Shown: positions 1 through 5,348 of the stretch, piece after piece
Layout: every line of letters starts with the position of its first letter
Position numbering within the stretch: position 1 is the first letter of the stretch
DNA from: an uncultured Porphyromonadaceae bacterium
GTDB lineage: Bacteria; Bacteroidota; Bacteroidia; Bacteroidales; Muribaculaceae
DNA length: 5,348 nucleotides
Assembly: GCA_947174225.1 (NCBI GenBank)
Contig: CAMWIF010000206.1
Coordinates: 1 to 5,348 of the forward strand
Direction: 5' to 3'
Translations under genes and position numbers: made by a program
Notes under the pieces: model-generated
Told to the model about the DNA's origin: nothing
Seen by the model: the letters and a program-made list of their open reading frames with translations, nothing else
The model's database searches: none

Positions 1-185
1 TTTGAACCTGAAAGATCAATCGTGAGCACGCTGCCTTTCTTGATAGATTCCGGAGTGTATGACGTGACACATAATTTCTCCACTATCCCTATGCCGACCA
101 ACACAGCCACGACTCCGAACAGCACCAAGGCTATCCAAGCCCCCATAAAGGAGGAGAGCGTGTTCATAAAAAACTTTTTCAGCAT
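1..185 (-). CDS. sppA: Signal peptide peptidase SppA, 67K type (N-terminal fragment)
   Basis: This is a partial gene: only the first 61 codons plus two bases are present, and the rest lies off the left edge. SppA is a membrane-anchored serine protease of the ClpP/crotonase fold that degrades leftover signal peptides, acting on the periplasmic side of the inner membrane. The visible part starts MLKKFFMNTL. It then has one strong hydrophobic segment at about residues 13-35 (FMGAWIALVLFGVVAVLVGI), as expected for the N-terminal anchor. The stretch at residues 48-60 (IKKGSVLTIDLSG) resembles the first strand of the 67K-type SppA domain. The catalytic Lys and Ser lie beyond the window. I chose the ATG at 183-185 because AAAGG sits just upstream; Met7 is a possible alternative. 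The gene follows glmM on the same strand after 46 bp with no promoter seen, so it is probably the last visible gene of that operon. The identification rests on the N-terminus only. Confidence 0.8.
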   Translation of the reverse strand, partial: MLKKFFMNTLSSFMGAWIALVLFGVVAVLVGIGIVEKLCVTSYTPESIKKGSVLTIDLSGS

Positions 186-231
186 TTTCCTTTCGATTTT
201 TTGTATTTACATTAGAACGTATCGACGTGAA

Positions 232-1611
232 TTATAGCGAAGCAATCACTTTCTTTATTTCCTCAGCAAGTGCATCCGCTTTTTCCATTGTAGAAGCCTC
301 ACTGTAGATTCGTATGATAGGCTCAGTATTTGATTTGCGAAGATGCACCCAGGAATCGGCAAAGTCTATCTTCACTCCGTCAATGTCTGTGATGCGTTCA
401 TTAGAGAATTTTTCCTTCACAGCCTCCAATATCGCATCAACATCAATGTCGGGTGTGAGCTGTATCTTATTCTTAGCTATGGCATATTGAGGGTAGCCTG
501 CTTTCAGCTCCGTAACCTTCTTGCCGCTCTTAGCCATAAGAGTAAGGAAGAGCGCCACGCCCACAAGCGCATCACGTCCGTAATGAAGCTCCGGATAAAT
601 AACGCCACCGTTACCTTCGCCTCCGATCACTGCACCTGTCTCCTTCATCTTAGTCACGACATTTACCTCGCCTACCGCAGCGGCTGCGTAGCTGCATCCG
701 TGTTTTTCAGTCACATCGCGCAATGCACGAGAACTGCTGAGATTAGACACGGTAGAGCCGGGAGTGTGGCTTAGCACATAGTCAGCCACCGCCACAAGGG
801 TATATTCCTCTACAAACATCTCACCATTTTCCATAACGATAGCAAGACGGTCAACATCCGGATCAACCACAAAGCCAACGTCTGCCACACCCTCCTTCAT
901 CAAAGATGAAATCTGAGTGAGGTTTTCAGGTATTGGTTCCGGAGTATGGGCAAATTTACCCGTGGCGTCACAGTTCAGCTCAATCACGTTCTTCACGCCG
1001 AGTGCTTTAAGGAGAGCGGGTATCACAACACCCCCTATTGAATTGACAGCGTCCACAGCTACCGTAAAATTAGCCTTTGCTATGGCATCGCAGTCTACAA
1101 GGGGCAGATTCTTTACCATCTCAATATGACGCATAGCCCAAGTGTCGTCCTTATACTCTTTGCCAAGATCAAACACATCGGCAAAAGTATAGTCTTCTGC
1201 CTCGGCAATCGCGATTACCTCTTTACCCTCCACATCCGAAAGGAACTCACCACGATTGTTGAGAAGCTTGAGAGCATTCCACTGCACTGGATTATGGCTG
1301 GCAGTGATAATGATGCCTCCGTCTGCTCCCAGACCTGTGACAGCCAACTCAGTTGTAGGCGTGGTAGCCATACCTATATTAATGACATCGAAGCCCATCG
1401 ACATCAAGGCTCCCGTAACAAGGTGGTCAACCATGCTTCCTGAGATACGAGCGTCGCGCCCTACAGCTATTTTACGTGCCGAGGGATTGTTGCGGCGTAT
1501 AAACTCTGCGTAGGCTGCTGTGAATTTCACAATGTCCACACCTCCGAGGCCATCGCCGGCTTTACCACCGATAGTGCCTCTTATGCCCGATATTGATTTG
1601 ATTAATGCCAT
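232..1611 (-). CDS. glmM: Phosphoglucosamine mutase (archaeal-like GlmM type)
   Basis: This 459-residue cytosolic enzyme of the alpha-D-phosphohexomutase family should convert glucosamine-6-phosphate to glucosamine-1-phosphate, on the way to UDP-GlcNAc for peptidoglycan and envelope glycans. All four family loops are visible in order. The phosphoserine loop TASHNP is at 103-108, with Ser105 as the phosphorylated residue. The Mg2+ loop DPDVDR is at 250-255 (Asp250, 252, 254). The sugar-recognition loop GEGNGG is at 331-336, and the phosphate-binding loop RKSNTEP at 425-431. The length is normal and the gene is intact. Typical bacterial GlmM carries GEQSGH in the sugar loop; GEGNGG with SNTEP is the form in the archaeal-like subfamily, which Bacteroidetes use. 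From sequence alone phosphomannomutase or phosphoglucomutase activity cannot be excluded. The ATG at 1609-1611 gives an N-terminus (ALIKSISGIRGTIGG) that matches family starts exactly. It lies 54 bp after the DUF4827 gene, probably co-transcribed. Confidence 0.93.
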   Translation of the reverse strand: MALIKSISGIRGTIGGKAGDGLGGVDIVKFTAAYAEFIRRNNPSARKIAVGRDARISGSMVDHLVTGALMSMGFDVINIGMATTPTTELAVTGLGADGGIIITASHNPVQWNALKLLNNRGEFLSDVEGKEVIAIAEAEDYTFADVFDLGKEYKDDTWAMRHIEMVKNLPLVDCDAIAKANFTVAVDAVNSIGGVVIPALLKALGVKNVIELNCDATGKFAHTPEPIPENLTQISSLMKEGVADVGFVVDPDVDRLAIVMENGEMFVEEYTLVAVADYVLSHTPGSTVSNLSSSRALRDVTEKHGCSYAAAAVGEVNVVTKMKETGAVIGGEGNGGVIYPELHYGRDALVGVALFLTLMAKSGKKVTELKAGYPQYAIAKNKIQLTPDIDVDAILEAVKEKFSNERITDIDGVKIDFADSWVHLRKSNTEPIIRIYSEASTMEKADALAEEIKKVIASL

Positions 1612-1665
1612 AATAATATGTATTTTTTGATTTTATCTTTTGGGTTATATCAACTCGACGTGCGA

Positions 1666-2271
1666 TTAATATTCCGCACGATAGTATTTAAGATTAATGA
1701 GATAAGGTATGCAGGAGGTCTGATCCATTAGGAAGCCATAGTAGCTTCTAAGCACAAGGTTAACCTCGCAATTGTAGCCCAGAAACTTCAATGGCCACTG
1801 AATCCCTTGTCCAAGAGATTGAGAAGATTGCAGATACTGGTTTTTATAGACAAAATAATTAGGAAGCATACTTGAATTATCCAACAACTGATCCTGTGTG
1901 CCTGTCCATGAAGGATTATAACCAAGATATTCCGCTTTGAGATCCAGACGGTTATAACGGAAATAGACCATATCGCCGGATTCAACCTTCTGCGAGAAAT
2001 CCCCCTTGCTGATTACCTGCATATATAAGTAGCCATCTTCATCAAGCCGATAGAAAGGTGCGTCCGAGCCTGTTATGAAGCTGATGGAGTCTTCCGGTAT
2101 ATTGTTAATGACTTTCTGACCTGCAAGGAAATTATTTACAGCCTTCTCCTCTTCACGAAGCAATTCGGAATAACTCTGCGACTTGCTGCACGCGCCTAAT
2201 CCCGACATTACTGCCACAAGCATTAAAAACAATGCGTTTCTTAATATTCTTTTATTTTTTGTATTCATCAT
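1666..2271 (-). CDS. DUF4827 family lipoprotein
   Basis: This is a 201-residue exported lipoprotein of unknown function. Its N-terminus is a signal peptide: basic residues (KNKR), a hydrophobic stretch at about 12-24, and the lipobox LGAC at 25-28, so Cys28 should be lipidated. The mature part begins CSKSQSYSELLREEEKAVNNFL. It continues with the motifs I associate with DUF4827 of Bacteroidales: APFYRLDEDGYLYMQV in the middle, GIQWPLKFLGYNCEVNLV late, and CIPYLINLKYYRAEY at the end. The family has been likened to FKBP-type folds, but I see no way to assign peptidyl-prolyl isomerase activity here. No cluster of acidic residues follows Cys28, so it lacks the usual Bacteroidetes surface-export signal and is more likely to face the periplasm. 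Two adjacent ATGs (2269-2271 and 2266-2268) are possible starts. It sits between nrnA and glmM on the same strand, 65 and 54 bp away. The family call is from memory of its pattern, not from a search. Confidence 0.85.
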   Translation of the reverse strand: MMNTKNKRILRNALFLMLVAVMSGLGACSKSQSYSELLREEEKAVNNFLAGQKVINNIPEDSISFITGSDAPFYRLDEDGYLYMQVISKGDFSQKVESGDMVYFRYNRLDLKAEYLGYNPSWTGTQDQLLDNSSMLPNYFVYKNQYLQSSQSLGQGIQWPLKFLGYNCEVNLVLRSYYGFLMDQTSCIPYLINLKYYRAEY

Positions 2272-2336
2272 CGATGTATGGTTGGTTGCACTTAGTATGA
2301 TTATTTCTTAATAATTAATTCATTACATTGGATAAG

Positions 2337-3386
2337 TCACATTACAAGCTTCGGAAGACTCATTGAGGCAAGATATTTGTCAAACTTACCCATATTGTCA
2401 ATCAAAATCTTACGGGCATCCTCAAGCGATCCGTGAAATTCTCCTCCGGCAGCCTGAAGATGTCCACCGCCACCGTATAGCTGCTTGCATATTTCCGAAA
2501 CGGGAAAACTGCCTACACTACGTGCCGACACCTTGATACAGTCGGAATCTTCACGGAAAAATATGCTGTAGACCACTCCCTTAATCTCAAGAGGACGATT
2601 GACCAGCCCTTCCGTATCACCTCTCTCATAATGGTATTTCTCAAGCTCCTCTTTCGATAGAGTGATCACCGCAGCCCGGTGTGAGGGGAAGATCTGCAGC
2701 TTTTCCGACAATGAATACGCCTCAAGCTTTAGGCTCCAATAGCTGCGGGTATTTAGCGATTCCCTGACTATTTTCTCTTTATCCACACCCTTTTCGAGAA
2801 GACGCATCAAAATCTCATATATATCGGAATGTTTGATGTTGACAGTGAAATTACGGGTATCAGTGATGATTCCGGTAAGCAGACAGGTGGCGCAATCGAG
2901 ATTAATCTCTCCGTAAAGTCCCATAGCCGCTATGAGCCGGAAACACAACTCACACGTAGACGACATATCGGGATAAGAAATCAATAGATCGGCAAAGCTG
3001 TCGGGTTCTTGATGATGATCGATTAGCACCTTGCGTGCTGAGGCACCCTGGATAAGCGGAGCCAGGTTATCCTGACGGGAAGGGGTGTTGAAATCACAAC
3101 ATATGATTAAATCAGCCTCCCCAACGGTGGTCTTGCAATAGTCGGTATGGCAAGTATAGACAGCTATTTCCTTAAATCCGGGAAGAAACGACAGACTGAC
3201 CGGCGCCTTGTCGGGCACAACTACCGTAGCCTCCTTGCCGAGACTATGGAGAAGATGGTATAAACCAAGTGTACTACCTATAGCGTCACCGTCAGGACGC
3301 ACGTGGCATGTGAGCACGATTCTCTCCGAATCGCCTATCATGCGCTTTAACTCTTTTGCTTTCTCTGTATCGACTAATTTATCCAT
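2337..3386 (-). CDS. nrnA: DHH/DHHA1 phosphoesterase, NrnA-like oligoribonuclease / pAp phosphatase
   Basis: This cytosolic Mn-dependent phosphoesterase of the DHH superfamily has 349 residues from the start chosen here. NrnA proteins degrade nanoRNAs of two to five nucleotides and dephosphorylate 3'-phosphoadenosine 5'-phosphate. Metal-ligand motifs of the DHH domain are all present: HVRPDGDAIGS (His28, Asp32, Asp34), CCDFN (Asp98), IDHH (Asp123, His124, His125) and TGIITDT (Asp176). The DHHA1 domain follows, with the substrate-binding GGGGHLQAAGG at about 305-315. No membrane, GGDEF or CBS domain is present, so it is not GdpP; a DhhP-like role on pApA is possible. The frame stays open to an ATG at 3501-3503 (388 residues). 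I prefer the ATG at 3384-3386 because the extra 39 residues look unlike the family, which begins shortly before the HVxPDGDA motif, and because a promoter-like octamer lies inside the extension. It is first in the leftward operon and divergent from mazG. Confidence 0.88.
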   Translation of the reverse strand: MDKLVDTEKAKELKRMIGDSERIVLTCHVRPDGDAIGSTLGLYHLLHSLGKEATVVVPDKAPVSLSFLPGFKEIAVYTCHTDYCKTTVGEADLIICCDFNTPSRQDNLAPLIQGASARKVLIDHHQEPDSFADLLISYPDMSSTCELCFRLIAAMGLYGEINLDCATCLLTGIITDTRNFTVNIKHSDIYEILMRLLEKGVDKEKIVRESLNTRSYWSLKLEAYSLSEKLQIFPSHRAAVITLSKEELEKYHYERGDTEGLVNRPLEIKGVVYSIFFREDSDCIKVSARSVGSFPVSEICKQLYGGGGHLQAAGGEFHGSLEDARKILIDNMGKFDKYLASMSLPKLVM

Positions 3387-3480
3387 TTTGCTGAATTGAA
3401 GCCAGTCTGTCACATTGGCAGCGCCTTCCAAACCAAGGCAACCCAAAGAGCAAGACACGGCCGATTTCATTTTCAAGCCA

Positions 3481-3488
3481 CAAAGATA
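3481..3488 (-). promoter_or_regulatory. Candidate -7 promoter element for the nrnA-DUF4827-glmM-sppA operon
   Basis: On the minus strand these bases read TATCTTTG, a full match to the Bacteroidetes primary sigma factor -7 consensus TAnnTTTG. Initiation would be expected near 3474, giving a leader of roughly 90 nt before the nrnA ATG at 3386. No exact TTTG occurs at the usual -33 distance; TTAG at 3511-3514 is a three-of-four match with 22 bp between the elements. The octamer falls within codons 6-8 of the longest nrnA frame, so a transcript from here could not carry the 388-residue version. Confidence 0.55.
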
Positions 3489-3511
3489 CAAATTATCTCG
3501 CAAATTCTATC

Positions 3512-3519
3512 TAACTTTG
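3512..3519 (+). promoter_or_regulatory. Candidate -7 promoter element for mazG-topB
   Basis: The plus strand reads TAACTTTG here, matching the Bacteroidetes -7 consensus TAnnTTTG. Initiation would be expected near 3526, leaving a short leader of about 23 nt before the mazG ATG at 3549. No clear TTTG is found at the -33 position, which would overlap the divergent nrnA -7 element. The leader has no Shine-Dalgarno sequence, as is common in this phylum. Confidence 0.55.
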
Positions 3520-3548
3520 TATTCAAAATTAGTTAAACAGACTCACTC

Positions 3549-4328
3549 ATGCATACAACCGACGAAAAATTAGCAGCCTTCGGCAGATTTCTTGAAGTGC
3601 TCGATACGCTGCGGACCAAATGTCCTTGGGATGCCAAGCAGACCAATGAGTCGCTGCGTCCTAACACTGTAGAGGAGGTTTACGAACTTGCCGACGCTCT
3701 CATCGCCGATGACACCGCCAATATTCGCAAGGAGCTTGGCGATGTGCTGCTTCATGTAGCTTTCTATTCTAAGATTGCCGACGAGAAAGGGCAATTCGAT
3801 ATTGCCGACGTGCTCAACTCTCTCACCGATAAACTTATCTTCAGGCATCCCCACATCTACGGCGATGTAAAGGCAGATGACGCTGATCAAGTAAGCCGCA
3901 ACTGGGAACAGATTAAACTGCGTGAAAAGGGTGGCAACAAGACTGTCCTTGCCGGTGTCCCCTCTGCCCTTCCCGCACTTATAAAAGCCAACCGCATCCA
4001 GGAGAAAGTGGCAAACGTAGGCTTCGACTGGGAAGAGCCTTCGCAGGTGTGGGACAAAGTGAAAGAGGAAATATCCGAGACCCAGGCGGAAATAGACGCA
4101 GGGAATGCAGGGGATGTGGAAAGCGAATTCGGCGACCTCCTTTTCTCCATAGTCAACGCGGCGCGGCTTTATGGCATAAATCCCGAAAATGCTCTGGAGA
4201 GGACAAACCGCAAATTCATTCACCGTTTCAATTTCCTTGAAAAAAGAGCACACGAACTTGGTAAGAGCCTAAAAGATATGACTCTCGCCGAAATGGATGA
4301 AATTTGGGAGGAAGCAAAGAAGGCATGA
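3549..4328 (+). CDS. mazG: Nucleoside triphosphate pyrophosphohydrolase MazG
   Basis: This 259-residue cytosolic enzyme should hydrolyse NTPs and dNTPs to the monophosphate and pyrophosphate, cleaning the nucleotide pool; in E. coli MazG has also been linked to lowering ppGpp. It is the full two-domain form, close to the 263 residues of the E. coli protein. The N-terminal MazG domain has LRxxCPWD at 21-28, the Mg2+-binding EEVYE at 42-46 with ELGD at 62-65, and the conserved FRHPHIYG at 98-105. The C-terminal domain repeats the pattern with EEISE at 173-177 and EFGD at 193-196, followed by NRKFIHRF at 220-227. All acidic ligands are present in both domains. The start at 3549 places MHTTDEKLAAFGRFLEVLDTLR directly before the first conserved motif, as in the family. 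The stop overlaps the topB start by four bases, so translation of the two is likely coupled. It is divergent from nrnA. Confidence 0.95.
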   Translation: MHTTDEKLAAFGRFLEVLDTLRTKCPWDAKQTNESLRPNTVEEVYELADALIADDTANIRKELGDVLLHVAFYSKIADEKGQFDIADVLNSLTDKLIFRHPHIYGDVKADDADQVSRNWEQIKLREKGGNKTVLAGVPSALPALIKANRIQEKVANVGFDWEEPSQVWDKVKEEISETQAEIDAGNAGDVESEFGDLLFSIVNAARLYGINPENALERTNRKFIHRFNFLEKRAHELGKSLKDMTLAEMDEIWEEAKKA

Positions 4329-5348
4329 TACTCTGCATCACCGAGAAACCGAGCGTAGGACGTGATATTGCCCGTATCGTCGGTGCCGACTCGCGGCGCG
4401 ACGGGTATATGGAGGGTAACGGCTACTGTGTGACCTGGACCTTCGGCCATCTCTGTACGCTGAAGGAACCCCACGACTATAGCCACGACTGGAAACGCTG
4501 GTCGCTATCGGCACTTCCAATGATTCCACCCCGTTTCGGCATTAAGCTCATTGACAGTCCCACGTATAAGCAACAGTTTGAGACCATACGTCGCCTCATA
4601 GAACAGTGCGATGAAATAATAAACTGCGGTGATGCGGGACAAGAGGGTGAGCTTATCCAACGCTGGGTGATGCAGAAAGCCGGTTGCGAGAAACCGATCA
4701 AACGCCTTTGGATCAGCTCTCTTACCGATGAGGCAATTAAGGAAGGTTTCAAGCACCTCCGCGCACACGAAGACCTCGAACCCCTCTACACCGCAGGACT
4801 ATGCCGGGCAATCGGTGACTGGGTACTTGGAATGAACGCCACACGTCTCTACTCACTTAAATATGGAGTACACGGCCAAGTGCTCTCAATCGGGCGTGTG
4901 CAGACCCCTACCCTGGCTCTTGTGGTGAACCGTCAGCTCGAAATCGAAAATTTCAAACCTACCGATTATTGGGAACTGAAAACACTTTACCGCGATACTA
5001 TCTTCTCTGCCACAGGCAAAAGCTTTGACAAAGAGGAGAAAGGGCAGCAGGTAGTGGAACATCTGAAGAACTTTCCCCTCGTGGTCACCGATGTGTCGAA
5101 AAAAGCGGGTAAGGAAGCCCCTCCACGTCTCTTCGACCTCACGTCGCTTCAGGTGGAGTGCAACAAGAAACTGAACCTCGGAGCTGACGAAACCCTGCGC
5201 ACCATACAGAGTCTATATGAGAAAAAAGTGACCACATATCCGCGTGTAGATACCACATATCTTACCGACGACGTGTATAGCAAATGTGGTCCTATTCTCA
5301 ACTCCCTCACCGACTATCAGATGCTTATGGTGCCTTTGAGAGGAAAGA
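4325..5348 (+). CDS. topB: DNA topoisomerase III, type IA (N-terminal part)
   Basis: This is a partial gene: 341 codons plus one base, with the 3' part off the right edge. Type IA topoisomerase III cuts one DNA strand through a 5'-phosphotyrosine link and mainly decatenates DNA. The TOPRIM domain is at about 1-140, beginning MILCITEKPSVGRDIA with Glu7 as an expected metal ligand and DAGQEGELIQRW at 103-114. The fold continues with LSIGRVQTPTLALVVNRQLEIE at about 188-209, LFDLTSLQVECNKKLNLGADETL at 269-291, and the active-site motif TTYPRVDTTYL at 303-313, where Tyr305 is the catalytic tyrosine. The second Asp of the usual DxD in TOPRIM is Gly105, as in the DAGREGE form seen in many TopB proteins. 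The DNA-binding remainder, and any C-terminal zinc fingers, are outside the window. The ATG overlaps the mazG stop (ATGA at 4325-4328), with AAGAAGG just upstream as a weak ribosome site. The start matches the family N-terminus exactly. Confidence 0.94.
   Translation, partial: MILCITEKPSVGRDIARIVGADSRRDGYMEGNGYCVTWTFGHLCTLKEPHDYSHDWKRWSLSALPMIPPRFGIKLIDSPTYKQQFETIRRLIEQCDEIINCGDAGQEGELIQRWVMQKAGCEKPIKRLWISSLTDEAIKEGFKHLRAHEDLEPLYTAGLCRAIGDWVLGMNATRLYSLKYGVHGQVLSIGRVQTPTLALVVNRQLEIENFKPTDYWELKTLYRDTIFSATGKSFDKEEKGQQVVEHLKNFPLVVTDVSKKAGKEAPPRLFDLTSLQVECNKKLNLGADETLRTIQSLYEKKVTTYPRVDTTYLTDDVYSKCGPILNSLTDYQMLMVPLRGK

Larger units (their letters stand above)
3387..3548. promoter_or_regulatory. Shared divergent control region between nrnA and mazG
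   Basis: This is the longest stretch without a gene in my annotation, if nrnA starts at 3386. It contains one -7-like octamer per strand (3481-3488 minus, 3512-3519 plus), 23 bp apart and pointing outward. Between 3489 and 3511 the sequence is AT-rich. The part at 3387-3474 would be the nrnA leader. It holds a small inverted repeat, GCCTT at 3423-3427 and AAGGC at 3435-3439 with a 7-base loop, too weak to call a regulator. No operator-like palindrome or known riboswitch is apparent. Confidence 0.5.

Noticed and set aside
22..237. Plus-strand open frame of 71 codons at the left edge
   Set aside because: It lies opposite the sppA 5' end, whose minus-strand translation gives a clear membrane anchor and SppA-like start. 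The plus frame has no recognisable domain and only ends in low-complexity Phe/Ile-rich sequence.
343..774. Plus-strand open frame of 143 codons inside glmM
   Set aside because: It is antisense to well-conserved glmM loops, has no recognised motif, and is explained by the composition of the opposite strand.
2300..2315. Inverted repeat ATTATT-TCTT-AATAAT between nrnA and the DUF4827 gene, as a possible terminator
   Set aside because: The stem is six A-T pairs only, with no G-C pairs and no following U-tract, so it should not terminate transcription.
2381..2388. Minus-strand TAAGTTTG inside the 3' end of nrnA, as an internal promoter for the DUF4827 gene
   Set aside because: It matches the -7 consensus, but it lies in coding sequence. 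The nearest upstream TTTG (2403-2406) is only 14 bp away, shorter than the usual spacing, and two or three chance matches are expected in a window this size.
3387..3503. The Cys-rich 39-residue extension of nrnA as a lipoprotein signal or metal-binding tail
   Set aside because: There is no proper lipobox after a hydrophobic stretch, and DHH phosphoesterases of this type are cytosolic. It is better read as leader sequence.
3570..4253. Long minus-strand open frame of 227 codons opposite mazG
   Set aside because: Its length is notable, but the plus strand encodes both intact MazG domains. The antisense product has no motif and would overlap the whole gene.
1..5348. Mobile element, CRISPR array, tRNA or rRNA, toxin-antitoxin or phage-defence cassette
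   Set aside because: No direct repeat arrays, transposase or integrase motifs, tRNA-like cloverleaf or terminal inverted repeats were seen. TopB also occurs on conjugative elements, but here it is coupled to mazG in a housekeeping setting with no transfer genes.

Overview
The window looks like ordinary chromosomal housekeeping DNA from a member of the Bacteroidales. The main evidence is a lipoprotein that I recognise as the DUF4827 family, which is essentially confined to that order. Supporting signs are a phosphoglucosamine mutase of the archaeal-like type used in Bacteroidetes, start codons without strong Shine-Dalgarno sequences, and two octamers matching the Bacteroidetes -7 promoter consensus TAnnTTTG in the one divergent intergenic region. 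A gut family such as Bacteroidaceae or Muribaculaceae is plausible, but I cannot fix it from this sequence.

Layout. The left two thirds (1 to about 3386) is a four-gene block read on the minus strand, in transcription order: a DHH/DHHA1 phosphoesterase (nrnA-like, 2337-3386), a DUF4827 lipoprotein (1666-2271), phosphoglucosamine mutase glmM (232-1611), and the first 61 codons of signal peptide peptidase sppA (1-185, running off the left edge). Gaps are 65, 54 and 46 bp. I see no convincing terminator or promoter in them, so one transcription unit is likely. The right third is a plus-strand pair: mazG (3549-4328) and the first 341 codons of DNA topoisomerase III topB (4325-5348, running off the right edge), joined by a 4-base ATGA overlap.

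The two blocks are divergent and share a control region of about 160 bp (3387-3548). It carries one -7 element per strand, 23 bp apart. The minus-strand element lies inside the 5' end of the longest possible nrnA reading frame. This argues that the real nrnA start is internal, at 3386, and that the transcript has a leader of roughly 90 nt.

Function. nrnA and mazG both hydrolyse nucleotides: nanoRNA or pAp on one side, NTPs on the other. glmM supplies glucosamine-1-phosphate for UDP-GlcNAc and hence the cell envelope. DUF4827 and SppA act in the envelope, and TopB resolves linked DNA. No mobile element, CRISPR array, RNA gene or unfamiliar gene cassette was found, and I do not see a new biological system here. 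The points worth a second look are the nrnA start and the shared divergent promoter, the non-canonical active-site loops of GlmM and TopB, and the conserved-looking linkage of the DUF4827 lipoprotein.
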